This document shows positions 12,566 through 23,182 of a DNA stretch of 64,000 nt, one piece after another (within the stretch, counting starts at the first letter, position 1; every line of letters starts with the position of its first letter). The stretch comes from Diphasiastrum complanatum. Taxonomy: Eukaryota; Streptophyta; Lycopodiopsida; Lycopodiales; Lycopodiaceae. A program made the position numbers and the translations under genes. Where the stretch lies: positions 42,473,760 through 42,537,759 of the forward strand of contig CM055092.1 of NCBI GenBank assembly GCA_029204225.1, in the 5' to 3' direction. The notes below the pieces were generated by a model. That model saw nothing but the letters and a program-made list of their open reading frames with translations, was not told the origin of the DNA and did no database searches.

Positions 12566-13487
12566 ATGGCATCGATCAACAGCATACAGTCGAAGATCTG
12601 CACAATCCTCGACTCAATCGGGTCGAACTTCCTAACATGGAAGATAAAGACCTCTCTCATATTGAAGGGAGAAGGGCTATGGCCTTGGGTAGACGGCACC
12701 GAAGAAATGCCTACAACCACCGGCAAAGAGCTATGAGAATGGAGAGAGAAGAACGACAAGGCAGTAGCCGTGTTGTCATCATCCATCGAAGATAGCCTGA
12801 CACTTGACCTCACGACACTCTCTAATGCAAGAGAGATGTGGGATACACTGCTTACCAGATTTCAGACGAAATCATGCTACCAAATCATGCTTCTTAAAGA
12901 TCAGCTGACGAATCTGCGATGGGATGGCAAAGACCTTACCTCCTTTATCAGAAGAATGAAGGATATATTTCTTTCATTACATAATGCTAGAATAGAGAAT
13001 GCAGTATCAGCAGAGAAGCACTCACTTACCTGCTATGTGCCTTACCCAGATCTTTCTAGACAACCCGAACATTGGTAGCAAAAGATCCAACAATGACACT
13101 CGAAAAGGCAGTGATCAAGATTCGAGAAGAAGTCGAAGCTCGTGATCACCTTGATCATAAGGACACTTCTGATCAAGCTCTCTACAACAACAAGGAGAAG
13201 CCAAAGAAGTAGTTCAAGCCTAAGAGGGAGTCAGAACGACGGCAAGATCAAGACAAGCAAACAGAAGGAGCCAAGAAAAGCAGTTGGAAAAACAAAAAAA
13301 AGCTGAAACAATAGAATGGCGACAAGAAAACATGTGTGAGATGCAGACACGAAGGACATACTGTCGATTCGTCTTGGCTCAATCTGAAGATTGAGTGCAT
13401 CCATTGCCACAAGAAAGGTCATGCAACCATTGATTGCTATCAGAAACGAGCTAGAAAGCTCAAAGATGGGTGAAGAAAGGTTGAACA
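12566..13487 (+). pseudogene. Ty1/copia Gag with two zinc knuckles
   Basis: Starts MASINSIQSKI with the GSNFLTWKIKTSLIL block and the WDTLLTRFQTKS region of UBN2-type copia Gag. A TGA near 12733 interrupts an otherwise good frame (Trp expected), and a frameshift lies near 13035. The tail is Lys/Gln-rich and ends in two zinc knuckles, CVRCRHEGH (its last Cys missing) and CIHCHKKGHATIDC (CX2CX4HX4C complete), around 13330-13440. TAG stops occur where Gln is expected (for example near 13210). Confidence 0.85.
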
Positions 13488-13549
13488 ACGGAAATTCGAT
13501 GTCCTATCTGTGTATAGATGTGTGTGCAGCATCGACATCTACTGACACA

Positions 13550-13700
13550 CAAGAGGTAATCCTTGATTCAGGAGCCGCCTCTCACTTTGTCATAGACAAA
13601 GGCAAAGACATTGCAATACTTGAAGAATCTCCCAGGAGACCAACAAGACATCAAAGAGCGCCAGCTGATTTGTGCCAGGCAGCTCGGCTTCAACATCTAA
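13550..13700 (+). pseudogene. Truncated copia protease fused to RT linker
   Basis: VILDSGAASHFV is the start of the aspartic protease with its catalytic Asp. Within about 40 residues the sequence changes to the Pro/Arg-rich linker that normally precedes RT (SPRRPTRHQRAPADL). The rest of the protease and the whole integrase are missing, so an internal deletion of roughly 1.5-2 kb (the family's usual size for that part) has removed them. Confidence 0.75.
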
Positions 13701-14736
13701 AGAGTTTTGTGGATTCAGTGACAAACCACAAACATTCGAGGAAGCCATCGACAGTCCAAACAAAAAAAAATGGATCCAAGCCATGAACAAAAAAATTGAA
13801 TCCATGAAGAAAAATGAGGTATGGACTCTACAATTAGTGCCAGACAAACGAAAGACAGTGCAATGCAAGTGGGTTTACAAACTCAAGTATGGACCAAATG
13901 GAGATGTTTCGAGGTACAAGGCCAGACTTATAGCGAAGGAATTCTCTTAGAAGTATGGCATCGACTATATTGAGACCTTCTCTCCAGTGGTGAAACATGG
14001 ATCATTATGGCTACTGTTTACATATGCAGCTGCATACGACCTCAAGATTCACATTGTCGATGAAAAGACAACGTTCCTACATGGCGAGCTAGACGAAGAG
14101 GTCTACATGGATCAACCTCCAAATTATACCTCCGAATCACTTCCTACCTATGCATGTCAAATGCACAGAAGTATCTATGGTCTGAAACAATCAACACGAC
14201 GATGGTAGAAGAAGAAAGAACATGCCCTGAGATCCATAGGATTTGAGCCATTGATGGCCGATTCCAACGTTTATGTGAGAATCACAGATGGAAAGATAAT
14301 CATCATTGCTGTGTATGTGGACGGCACCCTGATACTATGTAGAAGCGAAGGCCTAATTGCAGGAGTGAAGAAGGAGATCTTGAAACATTTCGAGATAACA
14401 GACCTTGGAAAAGCCATATATTATCTAGTCTTGCAAATCGACCGTGACTATGACGAAGGAATTCTATACCTTAATCAGTCAAGTTGCACCCAAAAAATCC
14501 TAGACGATTTCGGGATGACAGATTGCAAAGGGACAAACAGCCTAATGCTTGCAGGGACAATTCTAACAAATGAAGAATGTTCGAAGACTGAAGAAGAGCA
14601 AGAGATTATGCAGCACATGCCATACAGGAAGCTGATAGGATTTTTTATGTATCTAGTAGACAACACACGCCCCGACATTGCTTATGTCATGTTCAGAATG
14701 AGCCAATTCAACACAAATCCAAGATTAGCACACTAG
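13690..14736 (+). pseudogene. Ty1/copia reverse transcriptase with mutated active site
   Basis: Contains the copia RT start (TFEEAIDSPNKKKWIQAM, then CKWVYKLKYGPNGDVSRYKARLIAKEF), the IYGLKQSTRRW region and the DLGKAIYYLVLQID block. The catalytic box reads AVYVDGTLI: the second Asp of YVDD is Gly, which should abolish polymerisation. TAG stops at 13948 and 14206 stand where family members have Gln or similar, and another follows NTNPRLAH near 14736 where Trp is usual. The frame is otherwise well kept, so decay is recent compared with the gypsy remnant next door. Confidence 0.9.
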
Positions 14737-15229
14737 AAGATCGTGAAGCAAATCTTACAATACCTTTAGAAGACATGATGTAGGATTCTAGATGCACTCC
14801 TACAACGATGCAAGTTGGGCATCACTCAAGGACGACTATAAAAGTGTCTCGGGAGGGTGCACCATTGTAGCAGGCGCAACAATTCTCTAGGTCAGCAAGA
14901 AGTAGACCATCATTGCTCAGTCTTCCTACGAAGCGTAATACGTTGCAGCCGCGAAGATGGCCAGCGAAATCACATGGATCAAGCAGTTTCTTGACAGACC
15001 GGGTGAAACCAATGAAGAGCCCCTGATTTTACAGATGGACAATACTTCTGCAATCCACCTGATGAAGAATTTTGTGTTTCACTCAAGAACGAAACACATT
15101 GCAATCAAGTATCACTTGATAAGGGACCTAGTCATGAGAAATGAACTGAAGACCAGCTTCATCGGAATGAAGCAAATGGTTGCAGACATCTTCACCAAGA
15201 CCCTAGACAAAGGTCTGTTCGAGAGATAG
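14737..15229 (+). pseudogene. Ty1/copia RNase H
   Basis: Carries SSYEA, ASEITWIKQFL, MDNTSAIHLMKN, HSRTKHIAIKYHLIRD and ADIFTKTLDKGLF, the standard C-terminal RNase H signature of copia Pol. Two Trp/Gln positions are TAG and one Glu is TAA (near 14890-14938). It ends at a TAG at 15227. The next 400 bp to the LTR contain only a short Lys-rich ORF that I cannot assign. Confidence 0.88.
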
Positions 15230-15642
15230 AGGAAGAGTCTGGGTATCATAAAGCTACCCCGCTTTGAGAGGGAGCTGAAGAAACAAATTGTTTCAAACCA
15301 CAAAGCTTTGCTAGCTTTAGAGCTGAAGGCCGAAGAAAGACAAGGGATTTGCATGGATGCGAACAGAAAACCTTTGAGGACCGAAGATACGAAGACGACA
15401 GTCGAGCGCTCATTGACGACAGTCAAGCGTTCATTGACTAAAGGTCACGCGAACAAGAAGGTAAAAAGTTTGTGGACTCAAGGCAACCTAATGGCAAGGC
15501 CAAAGGCAGATGAAGACATGAAGACCTAAGGGGTGGCATATCTCCACGTGTCAAGATACACGATGGATCTCCACACATCAAAGTGCAAAGGAGATCACGA
15601 AAGTACAAGGAGGACGTCATCTTCCAGAGACTGACAAGATAC

Positions 15643-16184
15643 CGTTGGGATGTGCCTAGTCAGCCGTTCTTGTAATCCCCTGATAAGCTAATCGTGTCCT
15701 CCTCTCTAGATACATAAAGATCTTAATTATTGATTAAAAAGATGCAAGAAAAGGCATTGGTAATATATCAATGTAAGAAGAGCATTATGTATGCAACGCT
15801 TGCAAACGTTCAAGAAGTCCGCTAGTAAACGCGACAAGTTTTGATTCACAAAAGACAAAGTTTCTTTCACGCTGACGCGTTGTGTGGTCTGTCACAACGA
15901 CGCTTAAGGAATTTTTTGATAATGTAGTAGATGCTTTATGTAGAAGAGTTTCTTGTCTTGAACATGATCGAATGCTTAATTGTCTGATAGTCGTATGCTT
16001 GTAATCAGCTGATTTAATCTTATTCCGCACACTGGTTTTACCTTGTTGAATGCACAAACGAATTATGCGTAGGTCAGTTGTGTCTGTCCTCACCTTGGAG
16101 GATTGTAGATCCTGTCATAGAGGGTAGTAGACCCGAGGACATAATCGAATTCCATCTAGGTTTGTTTCTGTGGGAATCCCAACA
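15643..16184 (+). mobile_element. Copia LTR followed by a PBS-like site
   Basis: The ends form an inverted repeat: (C)GTTGGGA at 15643 and TCCCAACA at 16177-16184. It follows the RNase H as a 3' LTR should. Just outside it, at 16186-16196, is TGGTATAAGAG, a mutated initiator tRNA-Met binding site. A PBS belongs after a 5' LTR, so this LTR may be shared by two tandem copies, the second now lost. Confidence 0.7.
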
Positions 16185-16244
16185 ATGGTATAAGAGTGAA
16201 ATAATTCGTGTCTGGATATCAATTGTGCTTGATCCGTTTTTCCC

Positions 16245-16440
16245 AACAAATCTCCTCCTCAAGATAGCCATTGAGAAAATCATTAGTCGCATCCACTTGA
16301 TGCATGAACCAATTGAAATGAGATGACAAGGCAATTAAGATTCTAATGGTAATCATCTTTTCCACGGGAGCAAAAATCTCTTCATAATCTAGACCCTTGA
16401 CTTGAGCATACCCCTTTGCACAAAACCTTAAATATGGGAA
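16245..16440 (-). pseudogene. Ty1/copia RT fragment
   Basis: The minus-strand translation gives AKGYAQVKGLDYEEIFAPVE, then MITIRILIALSSHF and VDATNDFLNGYLEEEI, a short conserved piece from the RT N-terminal half. It has no ATG and no neighbouring domains. Its closest relative in the window is the RT at 55190-55480. Confidence 0.85.
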
Positions 16441-17780
16441 TGTAAGTTAGAGGTTAATTGGGACAACATATTCCTTAGTCCTTCAGGTACAAGTGTTATG
16501 ACTAAATTTTGGTTCGTAACTAGGACATTCACTTGCTGGAACATTTGGAAACATAGGAATGACATCATGTATAGTGGGCAAGGTTCATTGCTACCTCTTG
16601 CTTTATTGAAGAAAGAAGCTTGTAACTAGTTCTCTCTTGTTGTATCAAGCACAAAACAAGTTAAATAGTCAAGGTTATGTGCAAAGTAATCGAAAGTTCC
16701 TACGACCAATTCTCATAAACTTTGGTGATTGAAAATATTATTAGTTTGGGTTTTTTTTTTAATAACTCATGTTGGAGACAATGTTGTTGGCTCTTCATTT
16801 TATAATGTAGATGATTAATCACAACAAAAGAGTTTAGGATAGTTATGAAGCCAAAAAGGTATTACTATTTTTTTTTTGTCAAAGACACCTTTTACTTGAT
16901 ACATGCAATCTATATTGATGATGGACATGGGGATCTTCATTTTATAATGTAGATGATTAATCACAACAAAAGAGTTTAGGATAGTTATGAAGCAAAAAGG
17001 TATTACTATTTTTTTTCCGTCAAAGACACCTTTTACTTGATACATGCAATCTATATTGATGATGGATATGGGGATGCTTAGGACAAAGCATGGATGGAAT
17101 ATATTTGATATATGTGATTTGAAATGATCTTTTAAACTAGTTCATTTATTTACTATCAGATAGTAGAAATGCAATTGTTTCTTGTGATCAACAAAATTAG
17201 AGAGAAATGTCTAGCAGTTACATATTTGATATAATTTTAATTCAAAAGTGATCCATTATTAGGTTATATCCTTTGTGTTAAAGAATGATTGTTTTTGGTC
17301 TTTGATTTTTCCTAAGAGACTATCAAGGTTTTTTGAAATCGTTCAAAGTGGCTTCTTGGAAAGAATATTCAAAATTTCATGCTACTTCTTTTTCTATGCA
17401 TTTCTACATAAAACAAAAAAATTTAATTGAAAATAAGGTCTTGTATTTGGTGGTGGTAAGAAAATCAACCAAGTTAAATACACAAACAATAAACTTTTGA
17501 ATTGCAAGATTTCAACATGTACAAATCTCAGACCGCTCGAATTTGAAGGGCAACACCTCCTTTTGTTTGTTCTAATTTCTCACTTTAATAAGGATGCATA
17601 TGTTTTCATGTTTACCCTTAGGTGTTTTTGCACATATGTTTAGGGAATATATATTTGTCAAAAAACTGAACTTTCATTGGAGAGAAAAAAAAGAAAGAAG
17701 ATCGTATCCCATTTCAGATAGGAAATTAAGGTCCCCATGTGGCATATCACTTGGAATAAAAAATGAGGACTTTAGATAAA
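16441..17780. other. No gene seen; AT-rich, includes a tandem duplication
   Basis: AT-rich intergenic DNA, probably degraded copia upstream of the minus-strand RT piece, though I cannot recognise domains. It includes the direct duplication listed at 16792-17075. Confidence 0.5.
16792..17075. repeat. Tandem duplication, two copies of about 142 bp
   Basis: The block starting TCTTCATTTTATAATG at 16792 recurs at 16934 with few differences (CCAAAAAGG against CAAAAAGG, TTTTTGTC against TTTCCGTC). The copies are directly adjacent. It is non-coding. Confidence 0.95.
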
Positions 17781-17824
17781 GTGACCATGCCAGCATTGCC
17801 TTCACTAGACTATGCACATGCATC

Positions 17825-17925
17825 TAATGCCAAGTGCCCATCTGAAGGCCCAGGTTAAGTGAGAGAGTGTCAATGACACTGTCTCACTTAACTAGCAACG
17901 TTGGATGGGCAACTCGCATTTAAAG
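17825..17925. repeat. Strong fold-back (hairpin) sequence
   Basis: 17854-17871 and 17875-17892 form an 18-bp inverted repeat with one mismatch and a 3-base loop. The pairing extends outward with imperfect matches (TGCCCATC on the left, GATGGGCA on the right). It lies about 1.1 kb upstream of RRP42. It could be a MITE remnant or a hairpin-forming transcript; the sequence does not decide. Confidence 0.7.
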
Positions 17926-18327
17926 CCTGTGCCTTCTTCATCCTTAGGCCCAAGCACTACCCCCCAACATCTCCACTATAGTAAGGCCCCTATTTTTTAG
18001 GAGATGTTGAAATTTGAATTTACATAGGACAATATCATATATGTTGCTATTTGATAGAGGAGAGAGAATGAAAGTCTACTATGGACGTTTGTGTGTGAAA
18101 TTTAGATGAAGAAAGATGGGGGCTATGAAGGGGGGCAAGTGTGACTCAAACTCAATATTGCCCCCCTCTGTGTGGCATAATTTTCTTAGGCTTGATCACG
18201 TGGGTTTTTTTTTCTTGTGCCATACTTGCCAATTGGACTTTCCCAATGGTTAATCATGAAAAGGTGGCGAAATCTAACAGTATCCAACGTTGGGAGCTTT
18301 AGATGTGCGTGTCATCAGGATCTGAGG

Positions 18328-18351
18328 GGGGGGGAGGGGGGGGGGGGGAGG
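18328..18351 (+). other. G-rich tract with quadruplex potential
   Basis: Runs of 8, 12 and 3 G separated by single A, about 600 bp upstream of the RRP42 start codon on the same strand. Enough G runs are present for a G-quadruplex. Function is unknown. Confidence 0.7.
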
Positions 18352-18486
18352 GCTTCTCTTTGCCCTAGTTAAAGGCTTACACAAAACCATGCATTCTTGT
18401 ATTGTGGAAGGTGGCTCGAGGGGGGTCCATTGGGCTCACAAAGATCTCGCCCTAGTAGAATTTTTTTTTTTTTGGGGGGTAAAAGG

Positions 18487-18552
18487 TCTGGCTCCGAGGC
18501 CCTTCCGCCCCGGAAGGCTGTGCGCCCGAGGGCGGAAGGGCCAAGGAGCCGA
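18487..18552. repeat. GC-rich inverted repeat in the RRP42 upstream region
   Basis: GGCCCTTCCGCCC at 18498-18510 pairs perfectly with GGGCGGAAGGGCC at 18530-18542. The arms extend outward imperfectly through CTCCGA/AGGAGCC. The GC content contrasts sharply with the T-rich flanks. It may be a small transposon fragment or a regulatory fold-back. Confidence 0.75.
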
Positions 18553-18876
18553 CCCTTCCCTTACTTGAAATCTGTTTTCACATTTTTTTTTCTTTGTTTT
18601 TTTTAAGGTAAATTTTTTTTTACATGCACCTTCTGAAGTCCGGAAGTTGCTTGTAAATTTTTTTTGTCAAAAACAAATTTGCCCCATAGATTACGTTCTG
18701 TGAGGCGCTCAGTTTTCTTTATAAAAATTTGAAAACTAATTTTATGGTTCAAGAAGGCTTACACAAAATTTTGGCAAGCTTGATAAGGCGAGCCCAAATT
18801 CTTGGGTAAGTGCCTAACCGAGCATAATAGGGCAGTGGCATGTAATCGTATATTTTTAGGGCAAAAAAAATCCTTC

Positions 18877-18884
18877 TATAAATT
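18877..18884 (+). promoter_or_regulatory. Putative TATA box of RRP42
   Basis: TATAAATT lies 76 bp before the RRP42 ATG and is followed by a purine-rich leader with AAGCAAAAGC repeats. Position and sequence suit a plant core promoter. No transcript data are available to confirm the start site. Confidence 0.55.
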
Positions 18885-18952
18885 TTCATCCATTTGAAAG
18901 AAAGAGAGCAGAGGAAAGCAAAAGCAAAAGCAAAAGCAAAGAAGTGAAGACG

Positions 18953-21900
18953 ATGGTAGGGTTATCTGCAGCAGAGCGGGTATACATCGAAGACGGCATC
19001 GCGCAAGATCTTCGGTTGGACGGCCGAGGTCGCCAGCACTTCCGTAGCCTCTCCATCCAAACTGGCGTCATTCCTCAGGTACTTTTTTCACAATCAGTAG
19101 AAGAGTTCACTGCCTACATGGCTTAACAATCTATGTGCAAAACACTTCCATATGTATGTACTTGTGTCACACAAGTATTATATGACTGTACTCAAGGATG
19201 GTTGATCAAACTAAAAGGCTTTCTGTGACAGGCAAACGGCTCAGCTCGCGTCAGGCTGGCTGGAACAGATGTCATTGCCAGCGTGAAGGTATACGACCTA
19301 TAAGATATCAAATACAATTCGTGTCATGTTCATAGTTTGGCAAAGTTAGATTGAAATGACATGGCGAATTTCACTGTAACCCAAAAACTTTGGTTGTTTC
19401 AGCTTGCTACTAAGAAGGTTAATTTAGCTCAATTATCTTGGTAGGCAGAACTTGGATCACCACAGCCTGGGAGACCCGGGTGTGGAAACATGTTCATTTC
19501 CGTGGAATGTTCACCAACTGCGGCACCAGAATTTGAGGTATGTTTTCAACTCATTAAAAATAATATCCATTCTAATAAACTCAATTGTAGCTTTTTTTTT
19601 TTTTTTTTTTTTTTTCTATAATGAGAATTTCACTAAATATGTCTAGATGGCATTGCATCTATTTGGAATTAATGTTTCATTTGGAATTTCGCTTCTGAAG
19701 AGGGAAGGAAAATGTGGTCGATGATGCCCTATCTCGGATACTGCATCAGATGAGCTTTACTGTAGTTGACAATGATCTCATGGAAGAGATCAAGAGAGCT
19801 CAGTAGAGCGATGCACATTGTCAGCGTGTGTGGCCTGATGCGCGCGGAAGAGTCAGTCGAGGCTCTCGCTTCCGCAGAGGCCACACCAGTACATATCTAA
19901 CATACACCATGAAGGATGGTATGTTAGTGAGAAACTGAAAGTTTTTTGTGCCAGACGTGAAGGAAATTTGTCGTAAGATGCTTCATTAATGCCATGATAG
20001 TCCCGGTGCAGGGCACCCTGGTATTGTTAAGACTAGTGGGTGGTAAATAGCTTGTTGTTTTGGCCACGATTGCAGCGAGACGTCAGAGAGTATGTCCAAC
20101 GTTGCACAACTTGTCAGGTGAACAAGGTCGAGCGGGTATGTCCTCCGGGCTTATTGCATCCACTGGAGATTCCTGCAGGAAGGTGGGAAAGTATCTCCAT
20201 GGATTTCATTGTTGGGCTACCCAAGACCCAAACGAGATTTAATTCCGTTTTGGTAGTGGTAGACAGGTTTTCCAAGAGTCCATGATAAATAACTCGTCAA
20301 CCTACGGAGCTCTGACCTTCTCGGTCGTTACGATGACGTGAGCCATTTTGGAAAACCTGTCTACCACTGCCATAACGGAATTCAATCCTGTTTGGGTCCT
20401 GGGTAGCCCAACAATGAAATCCATGGAGATACTTTCCCACCTTCTCGCAGGAATCTCCAGTGGATGCCGTAAGCCCGAAGGACATACCCGCTCGGCCTTG
20501 TTCACCTGACAAGCCATGCAACGCTGGACGTATTGTCTGATGTCTCGTTGCAATAGTGGCCAAAATAACAGGCTATTCACCGTTGTTTATAGGATGTTTT
20601 TTTGATTTTCTGATGGGCAGGAGATACAGCTGAAGTAGAAGGATTGTCCGTGTCAAATCTCAGGTCAAACGGACAAAGGCAAGAAAGTTACGAGATTTCA
20701 ATTGCTACAGCCCAAAAAATGGTGCAAAATCTGACTTTTTGACAAAATCGAAGATTGTGAACGAATTTTCTTGGGCTAGTGCCTTCCTGGACAGCGATTC
20801 AGTACGCACAATAGCCTGACAAAATCTCATCGCAATCTGACACCTATAGGAAAAGTTATGTCCAATTGAAGTGCTGATTTTCCCCTTTCCTAGGCAGCAC
20901 TAGACCTGTAGGACGTTTTGAAGAATTCCTCTCTAAAAAACAGCAAATCTATGGATCTCTTGGGCTGGATCAGCGGCGCTGGAGGTTCTATAACACCTTA
21001 AGAAGCTGTCTCTACCCTTTCCAAATTTCCCCCAACAAGTTGCTCAAGAACAAGCAAAAAATGAAGATTTCTCCACTTTCTCTAAAACGGGCGATTCTCT
21101 CTCTAGAATGAGGCTCTGATACCATATGATTCTATTCGTTTCCATCACTTTGTTCTTCGTCATTGCTTTGGTTTTTCCTTGTCGTTCTCCTTGTATCATT
21201 GCAAGCGGTTCTTTCACAAGCAACACTTCTCTACTCCATTGTTGGTCCTCTTGCCATGATGTTTTTGCTTGATGAAGGTCTTGATGTTATTTCAAGGATT
21301 TAATCTAGGCTGACCACATTGTCGATTGGTAGTGAACCTTCGAATTGCTACACCATGGATATAATTGGTTGGTAGTGTGCTGATATTGATTTGTCTTTGT
21401 GGAAGGTCTAATAAAGTTGCAAGATGAGTAGCCTTGCTCCCAATAATGGTGTTCCACCCTTTCTTAGAACCATTATCGCCATCAAATGGTTTAAGTTCTT
21501 ACTTATTCAAGGCATCTCGATCGATACCCAAATTTGGCTTAAAATATTGCCCTCGGATTAAAGGGGAAGTTGTTGTGAGATCGTTTAACAGTGGTACACA
21601 ATTCAAGATAAGTAGTTTGAACATCAATTGGCTGTTGTGGAATATGTGTCAACATAGAGCCAAATTGTGTGACCATCTTACTGCTTTTTCTCATCTCCGT
21701 TCTGACCTTTCTTGTAATAACAACCTTGTTTGTTTTCTTTGTTTAGTACTATCCAATATGGTAGCTAAGACTTTTATGTGATATTTCTTCTGTTCCAATG
21801 TGCATGTCACGGGTAGTAGGGTCTTTACTATTGCTCAAGTGTTTGGGTCCCGTGTTGTTCTTAAGAATTGGTCACTTTTGTGTGTTACAACACTAGACTC

Positions 21901-23151
21901 CGGCCTCAAATAAAAAAGTTATAAAAGTTTGAAATTTCTATAAAAGAAAAATGAAAAGTTAGGGGGGGAAGTCGAATATCTTCTTTTTGTATTGAGCATA
22001 GTTGCAGGGAATTGTGATTCGCTGCAGCGAATCGGCATTTTTTTTTTATTGCTTCTTAGAAATTTTTTTGGACCTAATTTTTTTTTTACTACGGCTACAT
22101 GATGTTTTCTTCATAATTTTATAGCTCGCAAAAAGGGTAAAACTCACAAAGCTATTCAAGCTATGTTTCAATGTTATGAATATTTGAACAGATGCAAGCT
22201 TGTCGGGAAGTAAAGTAAAGTATATATATCATATTATGTATATCAATAGGTAGTAGGCTTTACACAATTTGTTATGCTGTAATCTGTAATCTATAATCAA
22301 TATGGTTTTTAATAGTTCAGTAGGGTTTTTTACAGTTCAGTACGGATTTTTGTGTTTCAATAGGATCTCCTTTAGTTCAGTAGCATTGTCTGCAGTTTAG
22401 GGTTGTTCAATACGACTTAGTAGGGTTTGGCATGGTTCAATGTGCATTTCACTGCGTTTCAATAAGGTTCAGTGCCAAATGTCCGTTCAACAGTATTTGT
22501 GGAGTTTTTGTCACTCAGGTTTATGCAATGAATTAATATTTCACCTAACTGCTTGTGGCGGATCTGAACCTACTGGGGACTTGTATATCTGTAATCCTCT
22601 AATTTCCTTCTCTCTATTGATACCCACCCATATTACCTGGTTAAAAAAAAAACAGCGATTCGCGACGAATCGCTGTTTTTTTTGACAGCGATTTGCAAAT
22701 CACGATTCGAGAATCGCTGATGCAACTATGGTATTGAGCATAGTTGCAGCGCGATTCGCAAATCGCGATCAGAATCGCGATCCCGATTCGCGATTCGGGA
22801 TTTTCCCAGAATCGTGTAGAATCGATTTTTTTTTTTTTTGAATTTTTTTTGTGCAATATGGGTATCAGATGAAAGCTCTGATCGAGGGGAGTATGATTGT
22901 GTAGTTTGCCGACTGTTTCAGGTGCAGGATGGTCCCTTTACGCTAAAGCTGCATCCCATATAAAAAAAAGAGAACACATTGGGGCATTCCTAGTGAACAT
23001 AGCAGGAATCTCCCTTTCTCTGATTCTCCCTCTCTCTATCTCTCTCTGATCACGATTCACAACAAACGGAACTAAAACCATGCTGAACAAAAACCTAGCT
23101 GAATCATTCTGAACTTTAGCCTTAAATGAAACAATTTTTGACAAAACAACC

Positions 23152-23182
<31 letters not shown>

